Origin: Acidovorax sp. HDW3
Lineage (GTDB): Bacteria; Pseudomonadota; Gammaproteobacteria; Burkholderiales; Burkholderiaceae_C
Direction: 5' to 3'
DNA length: 64,000 nt
Assembly: GCF_011303755.1 (NCBI RefSeq)
Contig: NZ_CP049885.1
Span: 62,001-126,000 of the forward strand
Shown piece by piece: positions 1 through 8,179 of this stretch. The notes beneath the pieces were generated by a model. That model was not told where the DNA came from and searched no databases. It saw nothing but the letters and a program-made list of their open reading frames with translations. A program made the translations under genes and the position numbers. Every line of letters starts with the position of its first letter. The stretch's first letter is position 1.

Positions 1-1
1 G

Positions 2-448
2 CGTGCCACCCACCTGGGCTATCTCCTCGGCCACGCGCTGCGCCGTTTTGATGCCCGCGTGCTGCAGCTCATGGCGCACGATGCGCAGGTGCCGCTGGCG
101 CTGTCGAACCTGGCGGCGCGTGACCAGGTCAGCGCTGCGCATGTGCACATCACGCGCCATTTGTCGCTCGCTGGGGACAGGCCCACGGTGCTGGCGCAGC
201 GCGCGGGCATGAGCAAGCAGGCCATGGCCGATGTGATCGAGCAATGCCTGGCCTGGGGCCTGGTCACGCGCGCGCCCGACCCGCAGGATGCGCGCGCGCG
301 CCGGGTGTGCTTCACGCCGTTGGGGCTGGAGTGGCGCCAGGCGTTTGCGCGCGCGCTGGCGCAGGCGGAGAGCGAGTTTCGCGCCGAGGTGGGGGCCGAG
401 GTGGCCACCGTCGTGGCCCTCGGGCTGGAGGTGTACGCCAGCGGCTAA
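2..448 (+). CDS. MarR-family transcriptional regulator, 5' end outside window
   Basis: The frame is open from base 2 and runs to a TAA at 446-448, so the gene starts upstream of the window and at least 148 residues are visible. The segment RAGMSKQAMADVIEQCLAWGLVTR followed by DPQDARARRVCFTPLG reads as the recognition helix and the wing of a MarR winged helix (PxDxRxRxVxxTxxG wing). MarR proteins are dimeric DNA-binding regulators that often respond to small phenolic ligands or oxidants. The target cannot be inferred because the upstream neighbour is missing. Only 69 bp separate it from the response regulator gene downstream, so read-through is possible. The family call is good; no function is assigned. 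Confidence 0.8.
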   Translation, partial: RATHLGYLLGHALRRFDARVLQLMAHDAQVPLALSNLAARDQVSAAHVHITRHLSLAGDRPTVLAQRAGMSKQAMADVIEQCLAWGLVTRAPDPQDARARRVCFTPLGLEWRQAFARALAQAESEFRAEVGAEVATVVALGLEVYASG

Positions 449-517
449 ATGGCGCTGCGCCCCCCCGGCAGCCACCTAAAATCGAGCATCAAACAAATAG
501 ATACCAGGAGACACCCC

Positions 518-1192
518 ATGCGCATCCTCATTGCCGAAGACGACCAGGTGCTGGCCGACGGGCTGCTGCGCACCTTGCGTGCTTCGGGCGCGGTGGTCGA
601 TCACGTCGCCAGCGGCAGCGAGGCCGATACCGCCCTGACCACCGCGCACGAATTTGATCTGCTCATCCTCGACCTGGGCCTGCCCAAGATGCACGGCCTG
701 GAGGTCTTGAAGCGCCTGCGCGGGCGCGGCTCGGCGCTGCCGGTGCTCATCCTTACCGCCGCCGACAGCGTGGACGAGCGCGTCAAGGGCCTCGATTACG
801 GCGCCGACGACTACATGGCCAAGCCGTTCAGTCTGCAGGAGCTCGAAGCGCGCGTGCGCGCTCTCACGCGCCGGGGCATGGGCGCCACCAGCGCCACCAT
901 CAAGCACGGCCCGCTGGTGTACGACCAGGCCGGGCGCGTGGCCACCATCGACGGCAAGATGGTCGAGCTCTCGGCGCGCGAGCTCGGCCTGCTCGAAGTG
1001 CTGCTGCAGCGCGCGGGCCGCCTGGTGAGCAAAGACCAGCTCGTCGAGCGCCTGTGCGAGTGGGGCGAGGAGGTGAGCAACAACGCCATCGAGGTCTATA
1101 TCCACCGCCTGCGCAAAAAGATCGAGAAAGGCCCGATCCGCATCGCCACCGTGCGCGGCCTGGGTTACTGCCTGGAAAAAATTCCGGGTTAA
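518..1192 (+). CDS. OmpR-family response regulator (TctD/QseB-like)
   Basis: This is a 224-residue two-component response regulator. The N-terminal receiver has the acidic pair E7-D8-D9, the phospho-acceptor D52 (LLILDLGLP), T80 and K102 (YMAKPF). The C-terminal half is a winged-helix trans_reg_C domain ending in RTxRGxGY (ATVRGLGYCL). The ATG at 518 is chosen because a purine-rich ribosome site (ACCAGGAG) lies 8-15 bases upstream and receiver domains begin at this MRILIAEDD. The longer frame upstream lacks homology. The sensor kinase gene follows after 56 bp, so the two form a pair. Partner architecture (2CSK_N) suggests the TctD/TctE group, which in known cases controls tricarboxylate uptake, but no tctABC genes are in the window. 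Confidence 0.93.
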   Translation: MRILIAEDDQVLADGLLRTLRASGAVVDHVASGSEADTALTTAHEFDLLILDLGLPKMHGLEVLKRLRGRGSALPVLILTAADSVDERVKGLDYGADDYMAKPFSLQELEARVRALTRRGMGATSATIKHGPLVYDQAGRVATIDGKMVELSARELGLLEVLLQRAGRLVSKDQLVERLCEWGEEVSNNAIEVYIHRLRKKIEKGPIRIATVRGLGYCLEKIPG

Positions 1193-1193
1193 T

Positions 1194-1245
1194 GCTATTA
1201 ATTTGGTAGCTACTCACGCTTGCCTGATAAGCGCTAGAGGCCAAA
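1194..1245 (+). repeat. Dispersed Comamonadaceae-type short repeat, copy 1
   Basis: The sequence GGTAGCTACTCACGCTTG, then CCTGATAAGCGCTAGAGG and CCAAAA fills nearly the whole gap between the response regulator and the kinase. It matches the other copies in this window (consensus parts: TTTGATAGCTACT, GCGCTT, CTGG, AAGCGCT, GAGGCCATTTT). The GAGG at its end is the only plausible Shine-Dalgarno of the kinase. Confidence 0.8.
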
Positions 1246-1248
1246 ACA

Positions 1249-2694
1249 TTGAAACTCTTTCAGCGCGAGCAGCGCTCCCTGTTTGGCGAAATCCTCGACT
1301 GGATGCTGACGCCGCTGCTGCTCTTGTGGCCCGTCAGCCTGGCGCTGACCTGGCTGGTGGCGCAGAACCTGGCGAACAAGCCGTTTGACCGCGCGCTGGA
1401 GTACAACGCCCACGCCCTGGCCCAGCTCATCACGGTGCAGCGCGGGCGCGTGCAGTTCAACCTGCCGCAGCCGGCCAGCGAGATCCTGCGTGCCGATGAG
1501 TCCGACATCGTCTACTACCAGGTGCTCGGCCCCAGCGGCGGCCTGCTCTCGGGCGAGCGCGAGCTGCCGCGCCCGCCGCAGGACGCACCGCCGCAGACCA
1601 GCGAGGTGCGCCTGCGCGATGCCGAGCTGCGCGGCGTCGATCTGCGCGTGGCCGCCATCTGGGTGCGCCTGCCGCTGCCGGGCGAGCCGCTGGCGCTGGT
1701 GCAGGTGGCCGAGACGCGCGAGAAGCGCAGCATGTTGGCCACCGAGATCATCAAGGGCGTGATGCTGCCGCAGTTCGTCATCTTGCCGCTGGCGGTGCTG
1801 CTGGTGTGGCTGGCGCTGGCGCGCGGCATCCAGCCGCTCAGTCAGCTCGAAGAGCGTATCCGCGCGCGCCGCCCGGACGACCTCTCGCCGCTCGATCACA
1901 AGGCCGTGCCGCTGGAGGTGGCGCCGCTGGTGGATTCCGTCAACGACCTGCTGCGCCGCCTGGGCGACTCGATGGCGACGCAAAAGCGCTTCCTGGCCGA
2001 CGCCGCGCACCAGCTCAAGACGCCGCTGGCGGGCCTGCGGATGCAGGCCGACCTGGCGCAGCGCGAGGGCACGAGCACCGAGGAGCTCAAACGCTCGCTG
2101 CAGCACATCGGGCGTTCGAGCATCCGCGCCACGCACACCGTCAACCAGCTGCTGGCGCTGGCGCGTGCCGAGGGCAGCGCCACCGTGCTGGCGCACCAGC
2201 CCTGCGACCTGGCCGAGATCGTCATGGACACCGTCAGCGACAGCGTGCCGCGCGCCATGGACAAGCGCATCGACCTGGGCTACGACGGCGTGGCGCCCGG
2301 GGCCAGCGGCGTTTGGGTCGATGGCAACCCGACCTTGCTCAAGGAGCTGGCGCGCAACCTGGTGGACAACGCCATCAACTACACGCCCCAGGGCGGCATG
2401 GTGACGGCGCGCGTGCTCGACGACCGCTTCAGCCGCGTGGTGCTGCTGCAGGTGGAAGACTCGGGCCCGGGCGTGCCCGAGGCCGAGCGCGCGCTCATCT
2501 TCGAGCCCTTTTACCGCGCCCTGGGCACCGAGGCCGACGGCTCCGGCCTGGGCCTGCCCATCGTCATGGAAATCGCCCGCCAGCACAGCGCCGAGGTGCT
2601 GATCGAAGACGCCCGCGCCGGCCAGCAGCCGCCCGGGGCCCTGTTCAGCGTGCGCTTTCCGTGCAGCCGCGAGGCGCCGCTCAACAAGGCTTGA
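1249..2694 (+). CDS. Sensor histidine kinase, TctE-like (2CSK_N)
   Basis: This 481-residue inner-membrane kinase pairs with the response regulator just upstream. The N-terminus has a 2CSK_N-type sensor region: a hydrophobic segment around 20-38, a periplasmic loop of about 125 residues and a second membrane segment around 167-187. A HisKA domain follows with phospho-acceptor H254 (AAHQLKTPLAG), then a HATPase domain with an N box (NLVDNAINYTP), G1 (DSGPGVP) and G2 (GSGLGLPI). The start is a TTG at 1249 preceded by GAGG at 1237-1240, which belongs to a dispersed repeat. No ATG gives the first membrane helix. The 3' end overlaps the convergent SPOR gene by 14 bp. Confidence 0.9.
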   Translation: MKLFQREQRSLFGEILDWMLTPLLLLWPVSLALTWLVAQNLANKPFDRALEYNAHALAQLITVQRGRVQFNLPQPASEILRADESDIVYYQVLGPSGGLLSGERELPRPPQDAPPQTSEVRLRDAELRGVDLRVAAIWVRLPLPGEPLALVQVAETREKRSMLATEIIKGVMLPQFVILPLAVLLVWLALARGIQPLSQLEERIRARRPDDLSPLDHKAVPLEVAPLVDSVNDLLRRLGDSMATQKRFLADAAHQLKTPLAGLRMQADLAQREGTSTEELKRSLQHIGRSSIRATHTVNQLLALARAEGSATVLAHQPCDLAEIVMDTVSDSVPRAMDKRIDLGYDGVAPGASGVWVDGNPTLLKELARNLVDNAINYTPQGGMVTARVLDDRFSRVVLLQVEDSGPGVPEAERALIFEPFYRALGTEADGSGLGLPIVMEIARQHSAEVLIEDARAGQQPPGALFSVRFPCSREAPLNKA

Positions 2695-3424
2695 GCGGCT
2701 TGCCCGCCAGCGGCAGGCTGGTGGCGAGCTGCTGGCGCTGCGCCGCCGTCACGGCCGGCAGGCGCAGCTGGTACAGGCGCGTCTCGGGGCGCTCTTGCAC
2801 CACGCGCGCCGTGCGTACGCCTTGGCGGGCCAGGTCCTTGAGTGCGACTTCGGCGCGCTCTTCGTTCGAATAGCGCCCCAGCGACAGGCCGGGCTCCCAG
2901 GTGGCGCCGGGGCGGTCGAAGGCGATGCCCAGGGCGCGCAGCTCGCCGCGTTTCTTGTCCACCACGTCGGTATCGGGAAAGCGCCCCATGTACACCATCC
3001 AGCGCCCGCTTTGGGTGCTCGCTTCGAGCTGCCAGCTGCCCGCCGGCAGGCTGGCGGCGGCCTGGCGCAGGGCAGCGGCCTGGCGCTCGTCGAAGCTGCC
3101 GGCCTGCAGGCATTGCGTGGGCTCGGGTGGGGGGCTGGGGGCGTGCGCCGTGACCGGGGGGGCAGGTGTGGATGTGGGGTGGGGCGTGGCCGGCTCCACC
3201 GGGGCTTCAGCCTGCATCGGGGCGGGTGGCGCTGCGGGTGGCGTTGCTGGAAGGGTGCTGCCGCTGGGCAGCAGGCGCAAGGCCTCGGGGTGCAGCTGCT
3301 GCTGCAGGCGTTCGGGCTCGGACTGGCTGGCGGGCGCCAGCCCCCAGGGCTGCAGCAGGCCCTGGCGCCAGGTGTAGTAGCCGGCGTTGGCCAGCAGCAG
3401 GAGAAGAACGAGCAAACGCAGCAT
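2681..3424 (-). CDS. SPOR-domain membrane-anchored protein
   Basis: This 247-residue protein begins with a strongly hydrophobic stretch (LRLLVLLLLLANAGYY) that should act as an uncleaved membrane anchor. A Pro/Ala-rich linker (about residues 50-105) follows. A C-terminal region from QCLQAGSFDER onward has the pattern of a SPOR repeat, which binds denuded peptidoglycan at division septa (family knowledge). The ATG at 3424 is chosen because the frame upstream is antisense to birA. It is the last gene of the leftward SET-birA-SPOR group, 11 bp after birA. The specific role is not known; a cell-division-associated or peptidoglycan-binding function is an inference. Confidence 0.75.
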   Translation of the reverse strand: MLRLLVLLLLLANAGYYTWRQGLLQPWGLAPASQSEPERLQQQLHPEALRLLPSGSTLPATPPAAPPAPMQAEAPVEPATPHPTSTPAPPVTAHAPSPPPEPTQCLQAGSFDERQAAALRQAAASLPAGSWQLEASTQSGRWMVYMGRFPDTDVVDKKRGELRALGIAFDRPGATWEPGLSLGRYSNEERAEVALKDLARQGVRTARVVQERPETRLYQLRLPAVTAAQRQQLATSLPLAGKPLKPC

Positions 3425-3435
3425 GGGGCGGGACT

Positions 3436-4212
3436 TTACATCGGGCGCACGCTGACGCTGGCGCTGGTGAGCGCCTGCAGGCCGGCGCCGTCGCGCAGCA
3501 GCAGCGCGCCATCGGCGGCCACGCCTTCGCACCAGGCCTGGCGGCCATCGCTCAGGCGCACATTGCGCGCGCGCAGCAGGTCGCGCGCGGCAAAGCGCGG
3601 CTGCAGCGGGGCAAAGCCCTGCTGGGCAAAGGTTTGCACGGCTTGCAGCAGGGCCGGCGCCAGGCGCAGCAGGGCGCTGCCGGCGTCGCTGCCGGGCAGC
3701 AGCTCTTGCAGGCTGGCTGCCGGGGTGGCCAGGTCGGCGCCGGGCGGGCAGTGGATGTTCAGGCCCACGCCGATGACGCAGTAGCGCTCGGCGGCGTCGC
3801 TGCCGGCGCTGCTGGCGGTTTCGATCAGGATGCCGCAGAGCTTGCGCGCGCCGTCCAGCCACAGATCATTGGGCCACTTGATTTGCACCGCCGGGTGCAG
3901 GCTCTCGGCCAGCGCCAGGCCCACGGCCAGCGACAGCCCCGACCAGTCGCGCGGCGCCAGCGGCAGGCCCAGGGAGAAGGTCAGCGCCTGCCCCGGCTGG
4001 CTGCTCCAGCTTTTGCCCAGGCGGCCCCGGCCCGCGCTTTGGCGCTCGGCGATCAGCAGCAGCGGCTCGTGCCAGCCGGCGCGCGCGCGGCGCATGAGCT
4101 CGGTGTTGCTCGAATCGACCTCGGGCAGCAGCTCCACGCTCAGGCCCGGCCAGAGCACATCGAGCTGCTGCCACAGCGCCTCCAGCGGCCAGGGCGGCTG
4201 CGCGCTGTTCAT
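3436..4212 (-). CDS. birA: Biotin--[acetyl-CoA-carboxylase] ligase
   Basis: This 258-residue enzyme activates biotin with ATP and transfers it to the biotin carboxyl carrier protein of acetyl-CoA carboxylase. The biotin-AMP loop GRGRLGKSW and the KWPNDLW motif (catalytic Lys and biotin contact) are present, as is GVGLNI. There is no N-terminal helix-turn-helix, so this is a monofunctional ligase rather than the E. coli-type repressor. The start at 4212 forms an ATGA overlap with the stop of the upstream SET-domain gene, which argues for translational coupling. In many beta-proteobacteria birA is followed by coaX; here a SPOR gene follows instead. Confidence 0.93.
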   Translation of the reverse strand: MNSAQPPWPLEALWQQLDVLWPGLSVELLPEVDSSNTELMRRARAGWHEPLLLIAERQSAGRGRLGKSWSSQPGQALTFSLGLPLAPRDWSGLSLAVGLALAESLHPAVQIKWPNDLWLDGARKLCGILIETASSAGSDAAERYCVIGVGLNIHCPPGADLATPAASLQELLPGSDAGSALLRLAPALLQAVQTFAQQGFAPLQPRFAARDLLRARNVRLSDGRQAWCEGVAADGALLLRDGAGLQALTSASVSVRPM

Positions 4213-4715
4213 GGCGCCTCCCGGGGGCCGGGCGGGCTCCAGCCGCGCTTGGGCGCCAGCAGCGTGCCCCGGCATTGGGCGCTGGCGCAGTGGCAGGGGT
4301 ACTCGGCCTTGAGCTTTTTCGTGTAGCGCTCTTCGATGATCAGGCCGTAGTCGTAGTTCAGCTCCTCGCCGGCGGCGATGGCGCGGCGCGCGGTGATGAA
4401 GATGCGCCCGTCCTGCTCGTCGGCCCAGCAGTTCGGATCGCAGCTGTGGTTGATCCAGCGCGCCGAATTGCCGCCAACGCTGGCGTCGATCACCCGGTCT
4501 TCATCGACGTGGAAGTAGAAGGTGTGGTTGGGCTGGCTCGGGTCATGCGGGTGGCGCCGCTGCGCCTCGTCCCAGGAGATGACTTCACCGACGTACTCGA
4601 TCAGCACCTCGCCCTCGGCGATGTCCTGCAGTGCGAACACGCCGCGCCCGTGCACGCCCGAACGGCGTACCTGCAGGCGGCGGCCCGAGGAAGAAGGGAG
4701 GGTATTGCGGGGCAT
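4209..4715 (-). CDS. SET-domain protein-lysine methyltransferase
   Basis: This 168-residue protein consists almost entirely of a SET domain. GVHGRGVFA lies near residue 20, followed by the NHSCDPNC motif that forms the pseudoknot and SAM pocket, then GEELNYDYG with the catalytic Tyr. A post-SET-like tail YPCHC...QC carries three cysteines, which with the Cys of NHSCDPNC would bind zinc. SET enzymes use SAM to methylate lysines and are best known from eukaryotic chromatin. In bacteria, targets include histone-like proteins, and the target here is unknown. The gene overlaps birA by 4 bp and is divergent from topB, 98 bp away, whose product ends in another chromatin-type domain. Confidence 0.88.
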   Translation of the reverse strand: MPRNTLPSSSGRRLQVRRSGVHGRGVFALQDIAEGEVLIEYVGEVISWDEAQRRHPHDPSQPNHTFYFHVDEDRVIDASVGGNSARWINHSCDPNCWADEQDGRIFITARRAIAAGEELNYDYGLIIEERYTKKLKAEYPCHCASAQCRGTLLAPKRGWSPPGPREAP

Positions 4716-4813
4716 GGCGGGAAAAACTCTGCTACTTTAATAGGCATACGTGCGCGTGCGCGCGCAAGGCCCCGGATTCTAAAAGCGCCCACCCAGGCAG
4801 GCAGACATTCCCC

Positions 4814-7735
4814 ATGAGCAAAACCCTCGTCATCGCAGAAAAACCCTCGGTCGCGCAAGACATCGTGCGCGCCCTCACGCCCGTGGCGGGCAAGTTCGAC
4901 AAGCACGAAGACCACTTCGAGAGCGAGCGCTACGTCGTCACCAGCGCCGTCGGCCACCTGGTGGAGATCCAGGCGCCCGAGCAGTACGACGTCAAACGCG
5001 GCAAGTGGAGCTTTGCCCACCTGCCCGTGATCCCGCCGCACTTCGACTTGAAGCCGGTCGATAAAACCAAGAGCCGCCTGGCCGCCGTGGTCAAGCAGGC
5101 CAAGCGCAAGGACGTGACGGCGCTCATCAACGCCTGCGACGCGGGGCGCGAGGGCGAGCTGATCTTCCGCTTGATCGAGCAGTACGCCGGCGGCGCCAAG
5201 GGCGGTTTGGGCAAGCCCGTGCAGCGCCTGTGGCTGCAGAGCATGACGCCGCAGGCCATCCGTGACGGCTTTGGCCAGCTGCGCAGCGACGCGCAGATGC
5301 AGGGCCTGGCCGACGCTGCGCGCAGCCGCAGCGAGGCCGATTGGCTGGTCGGCATCAACGGCACGCGCGCCATGACGGCGTTCAACTCGCAGGGCGGGGG
5401 GTTCTTTCTGACCACCGTGGGCCGGGTGCAGACGCCCACGCTGTCGCTCGTCGTCGAGCGCGAGGAAAAAATCCGTGCCTTCAAGAGCCGCGACTACTGG
5501 GAAATCCACGGCAGCTTCGCCGCGCAGGCCGGCGACTACCTGGGCAAGTGGTTCGACCCGCAATGGAAGAAAAGCGACGACCCCGAGGCCCGCGCCGACC
5601 GCCTGTGGAACGCCCAAGCGGCGCAGCAGATTGCCGACGCCGTGCGCGGCAAGCCTGCCACCGTCACCGAAGAAGCCAAGCCCAGCACCCAGGCCAGCCC
5701 GCTGCTGTTTGACCTGACCAGCCTGCAGCGCGAGGCCAACGGCAAGTTTGGTTTTTCCGCCAAGACCACGCTGTCGATTGCCCAGGCGCTGTACGAAAAG
5801 CACAAGGCGCTGACCTACCCGCGTACCGATTCGCGCGCCCTGCCCGAGGACTACATCGGCGTGGCGCGCCAGACCTGCGAGATGCTCGCCGACTCGGGCA
5901 TGGCCCACCTGGCGCCGTTTGCGCGCCAGGCGCTGGAGGGCAACTATGTGCGGCCCACCAAGCGCGTGTTCGACAACAGCAAGGTGTCGGACCACTTCGC
6001 CATCATCCCCACCACGCAGGCGCCGCATGGCCTGAGTGAGGCCGAGCAAAAGCTCTACGACCTGGTGGTGCGGCGCTTTCTGGCGGTGTTCTTCCCCAAT
6101 GCCGAGTACCAGATCACCACGCGCATTTCCAAGATCGAGCAGCACAGCTTCAAGACCGAAGGCAAGGTATTGGTCAAGCCCGGCTGGCTGGCGATTTACG
6201 GCAAGGAAGCGGCGCTTGAGTCCGAGGACGGCAAGGCTGGCGAAAAAAATGGGGAAAAAGGCCAGCCGCTGGTGGCCGTGCAGCCCGGCGAGCGCCCGCT
6301 GGCCGAGCAGGTCCACCCCAAGGGCCTGAAAACCAAGCCACCGGCGCGCTACAGCGAAGCCACGCTGCTGGGCGCCATGGAGAGCGCCGGCAAGCAGATC
6401 GACGACGAGGAGCTGCGCAGCGCCATGCAGGAGAAAGGCCTGGGGACGCCTGCCACGCGCGCGGCCATCATCGAAGGGCTGCTGACGGAAAAATACATGC
6501 TGCGCGAGGGCCGCGAAATCATCCCCACGGCCAAGGCCTTCCAACTGATGACGCTGTTGCGCGGCCTGGAGGTGAACGAGCTGTGCAAGGCCGAGCTCAC
6601 CGGCGAGTGGGAATACAAACTGGCGCAGATGGAAAAAGGCCAGCTCTCGCGCGCCGCCTTCATGCAGCAGATTGCCGCCATGACCGAGCGCATGGTGAAG
6701 AAAGCCAAGGAATACGACCGCGACACCATCCCCGGCGACTACGCCCAGCTCGCCAGCCCCTGCCCGAACTGCGGCGGTGTGGTCAAGGAAAACTACCGCA
6801 GATATGCCTGCGTCGGCCGACCAGCCGACGCGGGTGGCTCCGGTGAAGGGTGTGGCTTCTCGTTTGGCAAATCGCCCGCAGGCCGCACCTTTGAAACGGC
6901 AGAGGCCGAAGAGCTCCTGCGCCAGCGCCGCATCGGCCCGCTGGAGGGCTTTCGCTCCAAGGCCGGCTGGCCGTTCACGGCAGAGGTCGCCATCGTGCAG
7001 GACGACGAGGCCCCCGGCCGCTTCAAGCTCGAATTCGACTTTGGCGACGACAAAAACGCCGAGGAATCGGGCGAGCTGGTGGCCTTTACCGACGCCAGCC
7101 TGGGCCCCTGCCCGGCCTGCGGCAGCCCGGTGCACGCGCACGGCAGCAACTACGTCTGCAGCCGCGCCGTGCCCACGGCGGAGCAGCCCACGCCCAGTTG
7201 CAACTTCAAGAGTGGCCAGATCATCCTGCAGCAGCCGATAGCGCGCGAGCAGATGCAAAAGCTGCTCGCCACCGGCAAGACCGATCTGCTCGACAAATTC
7301 ATCTCCAACCGCACGCGCCGCGCCTTCAAGGCCCACCTGGTGTGGGACAAGGAGGCCGGCAAGGTCGGCTTTGAGTTCGAGCAGCGCGAGAGCAAATACC
7401 CGGCGCGCAAGACAGTAGCTACAAAAACAGGAGCTGCTCGCGCAGCAGGGGCGGGCGCTGCAGCCAAAAAAGCCCCGGCAAAAAAGGCCACCCGCAAGCC
7501 CAGCACCGCCACCGGCAAAACGCCCAGCCCGGCATTGGCTGCAGTGATTGGCGATGCGCCGGTGACCCGCCCCGAGGCGGTGAAAAAACTCTGGGAATAC
7601 ATCCGCGCCCACAACCTGCAAGACCCGCAGGACAAGCGCCAGATCGTTGCCGACGACAAGCTGCGCGCCGTGCTGGGGCAGGACCGCATCGGCATGTTCG
7701 GCCTGGCGGGGGCGCTGGGGGGGCATTTGGGCTGA
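4814..7735 (+). CDS. topB: DNA topoisomerase III with C-terminal SWIB domain
   Basis: This 973-residue type IA topoisomerase relaxes and decatenates DNA by a single-strand break joined to tyrosine. It shows the TOPRIM start (LVIAEKPSVA), the DAGREGELI motif and the active-site Tyr335 in ALTYPRTDSR. Zinc-finger-like cysteine clusters follow (CPNCGG near 650, CPACGSP near 765), then an Ala/Lys-rich linker around 870-910. The last 60 residues (VTRPEAVKKLWEYIRAHN and a KRQIVADDKL segment) match SWIB/MDM2 domains. The ATG at 4814 is chosen because it starts the TOPRIM domain; the longer upstream frame is non-homologous. Part of the linker (7415-7440) looks derived from the dispersed repeat. Confidence 0.93.
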   Translation: MSKTLVIAEKPSVAQDIVRALTPVAGKFDKHEDHFESERYVVTSAVGHLVEIQAPEQYDVKRGKWSFAHLPVIPPHFDLKPVDKTKSRLAAVVKQAKRKDVTALINACDAGREGELIFRLIEQYAGGAKGGLGKPVQRLWLQSMTPQAIRDGFGQLRSDAQMQGLADAARSRSEADWLVGINGTRAMTAFNSQGGGFFLTTVGRVQTPTLSLVVEREEKIRAFKSRDYWEIHGSFAAQAGDYLGKWFDPQWKKSDDPEARADRLWNAQAAQQIADAVRGKPATVTEEAKPSTQASPLLFDLTSLQREANGKFGFSAKTTLSIAQALYEKHKALTYPRTDSRALPEDYIGVARQTCEMLADSGMAHLAPFARQALEGNYVRPTKRVFDNSKVSDHFAIIPTTQAPHGLSEAEQKLYDLVVRRFLAVFFPNAEYQITTRISKIEQHSFKTEGKVLVKPGWLAIYGKEAALESEDGKAGEKNGEKGQPLVAVQPGERPLAEQVHPKGLKTKPPARYSEATLLGAMESAGKQIDDEELRSAMQEKGLGTPATRAAIIEGLLTEKYMLREGREIIPTAKAFQLMTLLRGLEVNELCKAELTGEWEYKLAQMEKGQLSRAAFMQQIAAMTERMVKKAKEYDRDTIPGDYAQLASPCPNCGGVVKENYRRYACVGRPADAGGSGEGCGFSFGKSPAGRTFETAEAEELLRQRRIGPLEGFRSKAGWPFTAEVAIVQDDEAPGRFKLEFDFGDDKNAEESGELVAFTDASLGPCPACGSPVHAHGSNYVCSRAVPTAEQPTPSCNFKSGQIILQQPIAREQMQKLLATGKTDLLDKFISNRTRRAFKAHLVWDKEAGKVGFEFEQRESKYPARKTVATKTGAARAAGAGAAAKKAPAKKATRKPSTATGKTPSPALAAVIGDAPVTRPEAVKKLWEYIRAHNLQDPQDKRQIVADDKLRAVLGQDRIGMFGLAGALGGHLG

Positions 7736-7810
7736 GGCCTGCGCCGCCGCCTGGGAGGGCGTCTGGCGGCGGGGGGCAGTAAGCTTGCCTGTCAATGCAT
7801 TGGTATCTGC

Positions 7811-7852
7811 ACGGCAATTTTGATAGCACCCCACGCTTATCTGGTGCGGGCT
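7811..7852 (+). repeat. Dispersed short repeat, degenerate copy 2
   Basis: AATTTTGATAGCACCCCACG followed by CTTATCTGGTGCGGGC matches the core of the dispersed repeat with several changes. It lies immediately left of the 161-bp GC-rich repeat, in the same arrangement as at the other copy (20543-20574). Confidence 0.6.
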
Positions 7853-7862
7853 TTCACGCCCC

Positions 7863-8023
7863 CTCCCCTTGCGGGAGAGGGTTGGGGAGAGGGGTGAATA
7901 GGCAAGGTGCTGCCAGCGCCCCCTCTCCCCCGGCCCCTCCCCCGCGAGGGGGGAGGGGAGCAAAAACCGCCCTTTGACCAGGCGGATGGGAGCCGTCAAA
8001 AGATGTGTGCATACACAAGCCCA
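7863..8023 (+). repeat. 161-bp GC-rich palindromic repeat, copy A
   Basis: Reading both strands, this stretch is identical base for base to the reverse complement of 20367-20527. It contains two REP-like palindromes (CCTCCCCTTGCGGGAGAGG type, and the CCCCTCCCCC/GCG/AGGGGGGAGGGG stem) and ends in GATGTGTGCATACACAAG. No reading frame across it resembles a protein. The intergenic region 7736-8178 holds this element, the degenerate copy 2 repeat and the Fic operator; I see no gene in it. Confidence 0.88.
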
Positions 8024-8151
8024 CGAGGGGGGAGGGGAGCTGCAGCCGTCACGTGCTTGCGGGCCCGGCAAGCTGTGTAGATACCTATGCTGTCAATGAC
8101 CGGGGTTGATAAGGGTTTTGCCGATTCGCGATGGATTTTCGGATCAAATGT

Positions 8152-8179
8152 TGAGCCGTATATTTCATAATACGGCTCA
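8152..8179. promoter_or_regulatory. Perfect inverted repeat overlapping the Fic start codon
   Basis: The arms TGAGCCGTA (8152-8160) and TACGGCTCA (8171-8179) are perfect complements separated by ten A/T-rich bases. The last base of the right arm is the A of the Fic ATG. No Shine-Dalgarno is present between the palindrome and the start. A dimeric repressor site or a start-sequestering RNA hairpin would both fit. The C-terminal winged helix of the Fic protein itself makes autoregulation the simplest guess. Confidence 0.55.

Noticed and set aside
7863..8023. Insertion sequence remnant
   Set aside because: No transposase fragment in any frame; palindromic REP-like content fits a non-coding repeat better.
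4601..8071. Open frame of 1156 codons opposite topB
   Set aside because: It runs antisense to a clear topoisomerase, is rich in Ala/Gly/His/Arg typical of shadow frames in GC-rich DNA, and has no motif.
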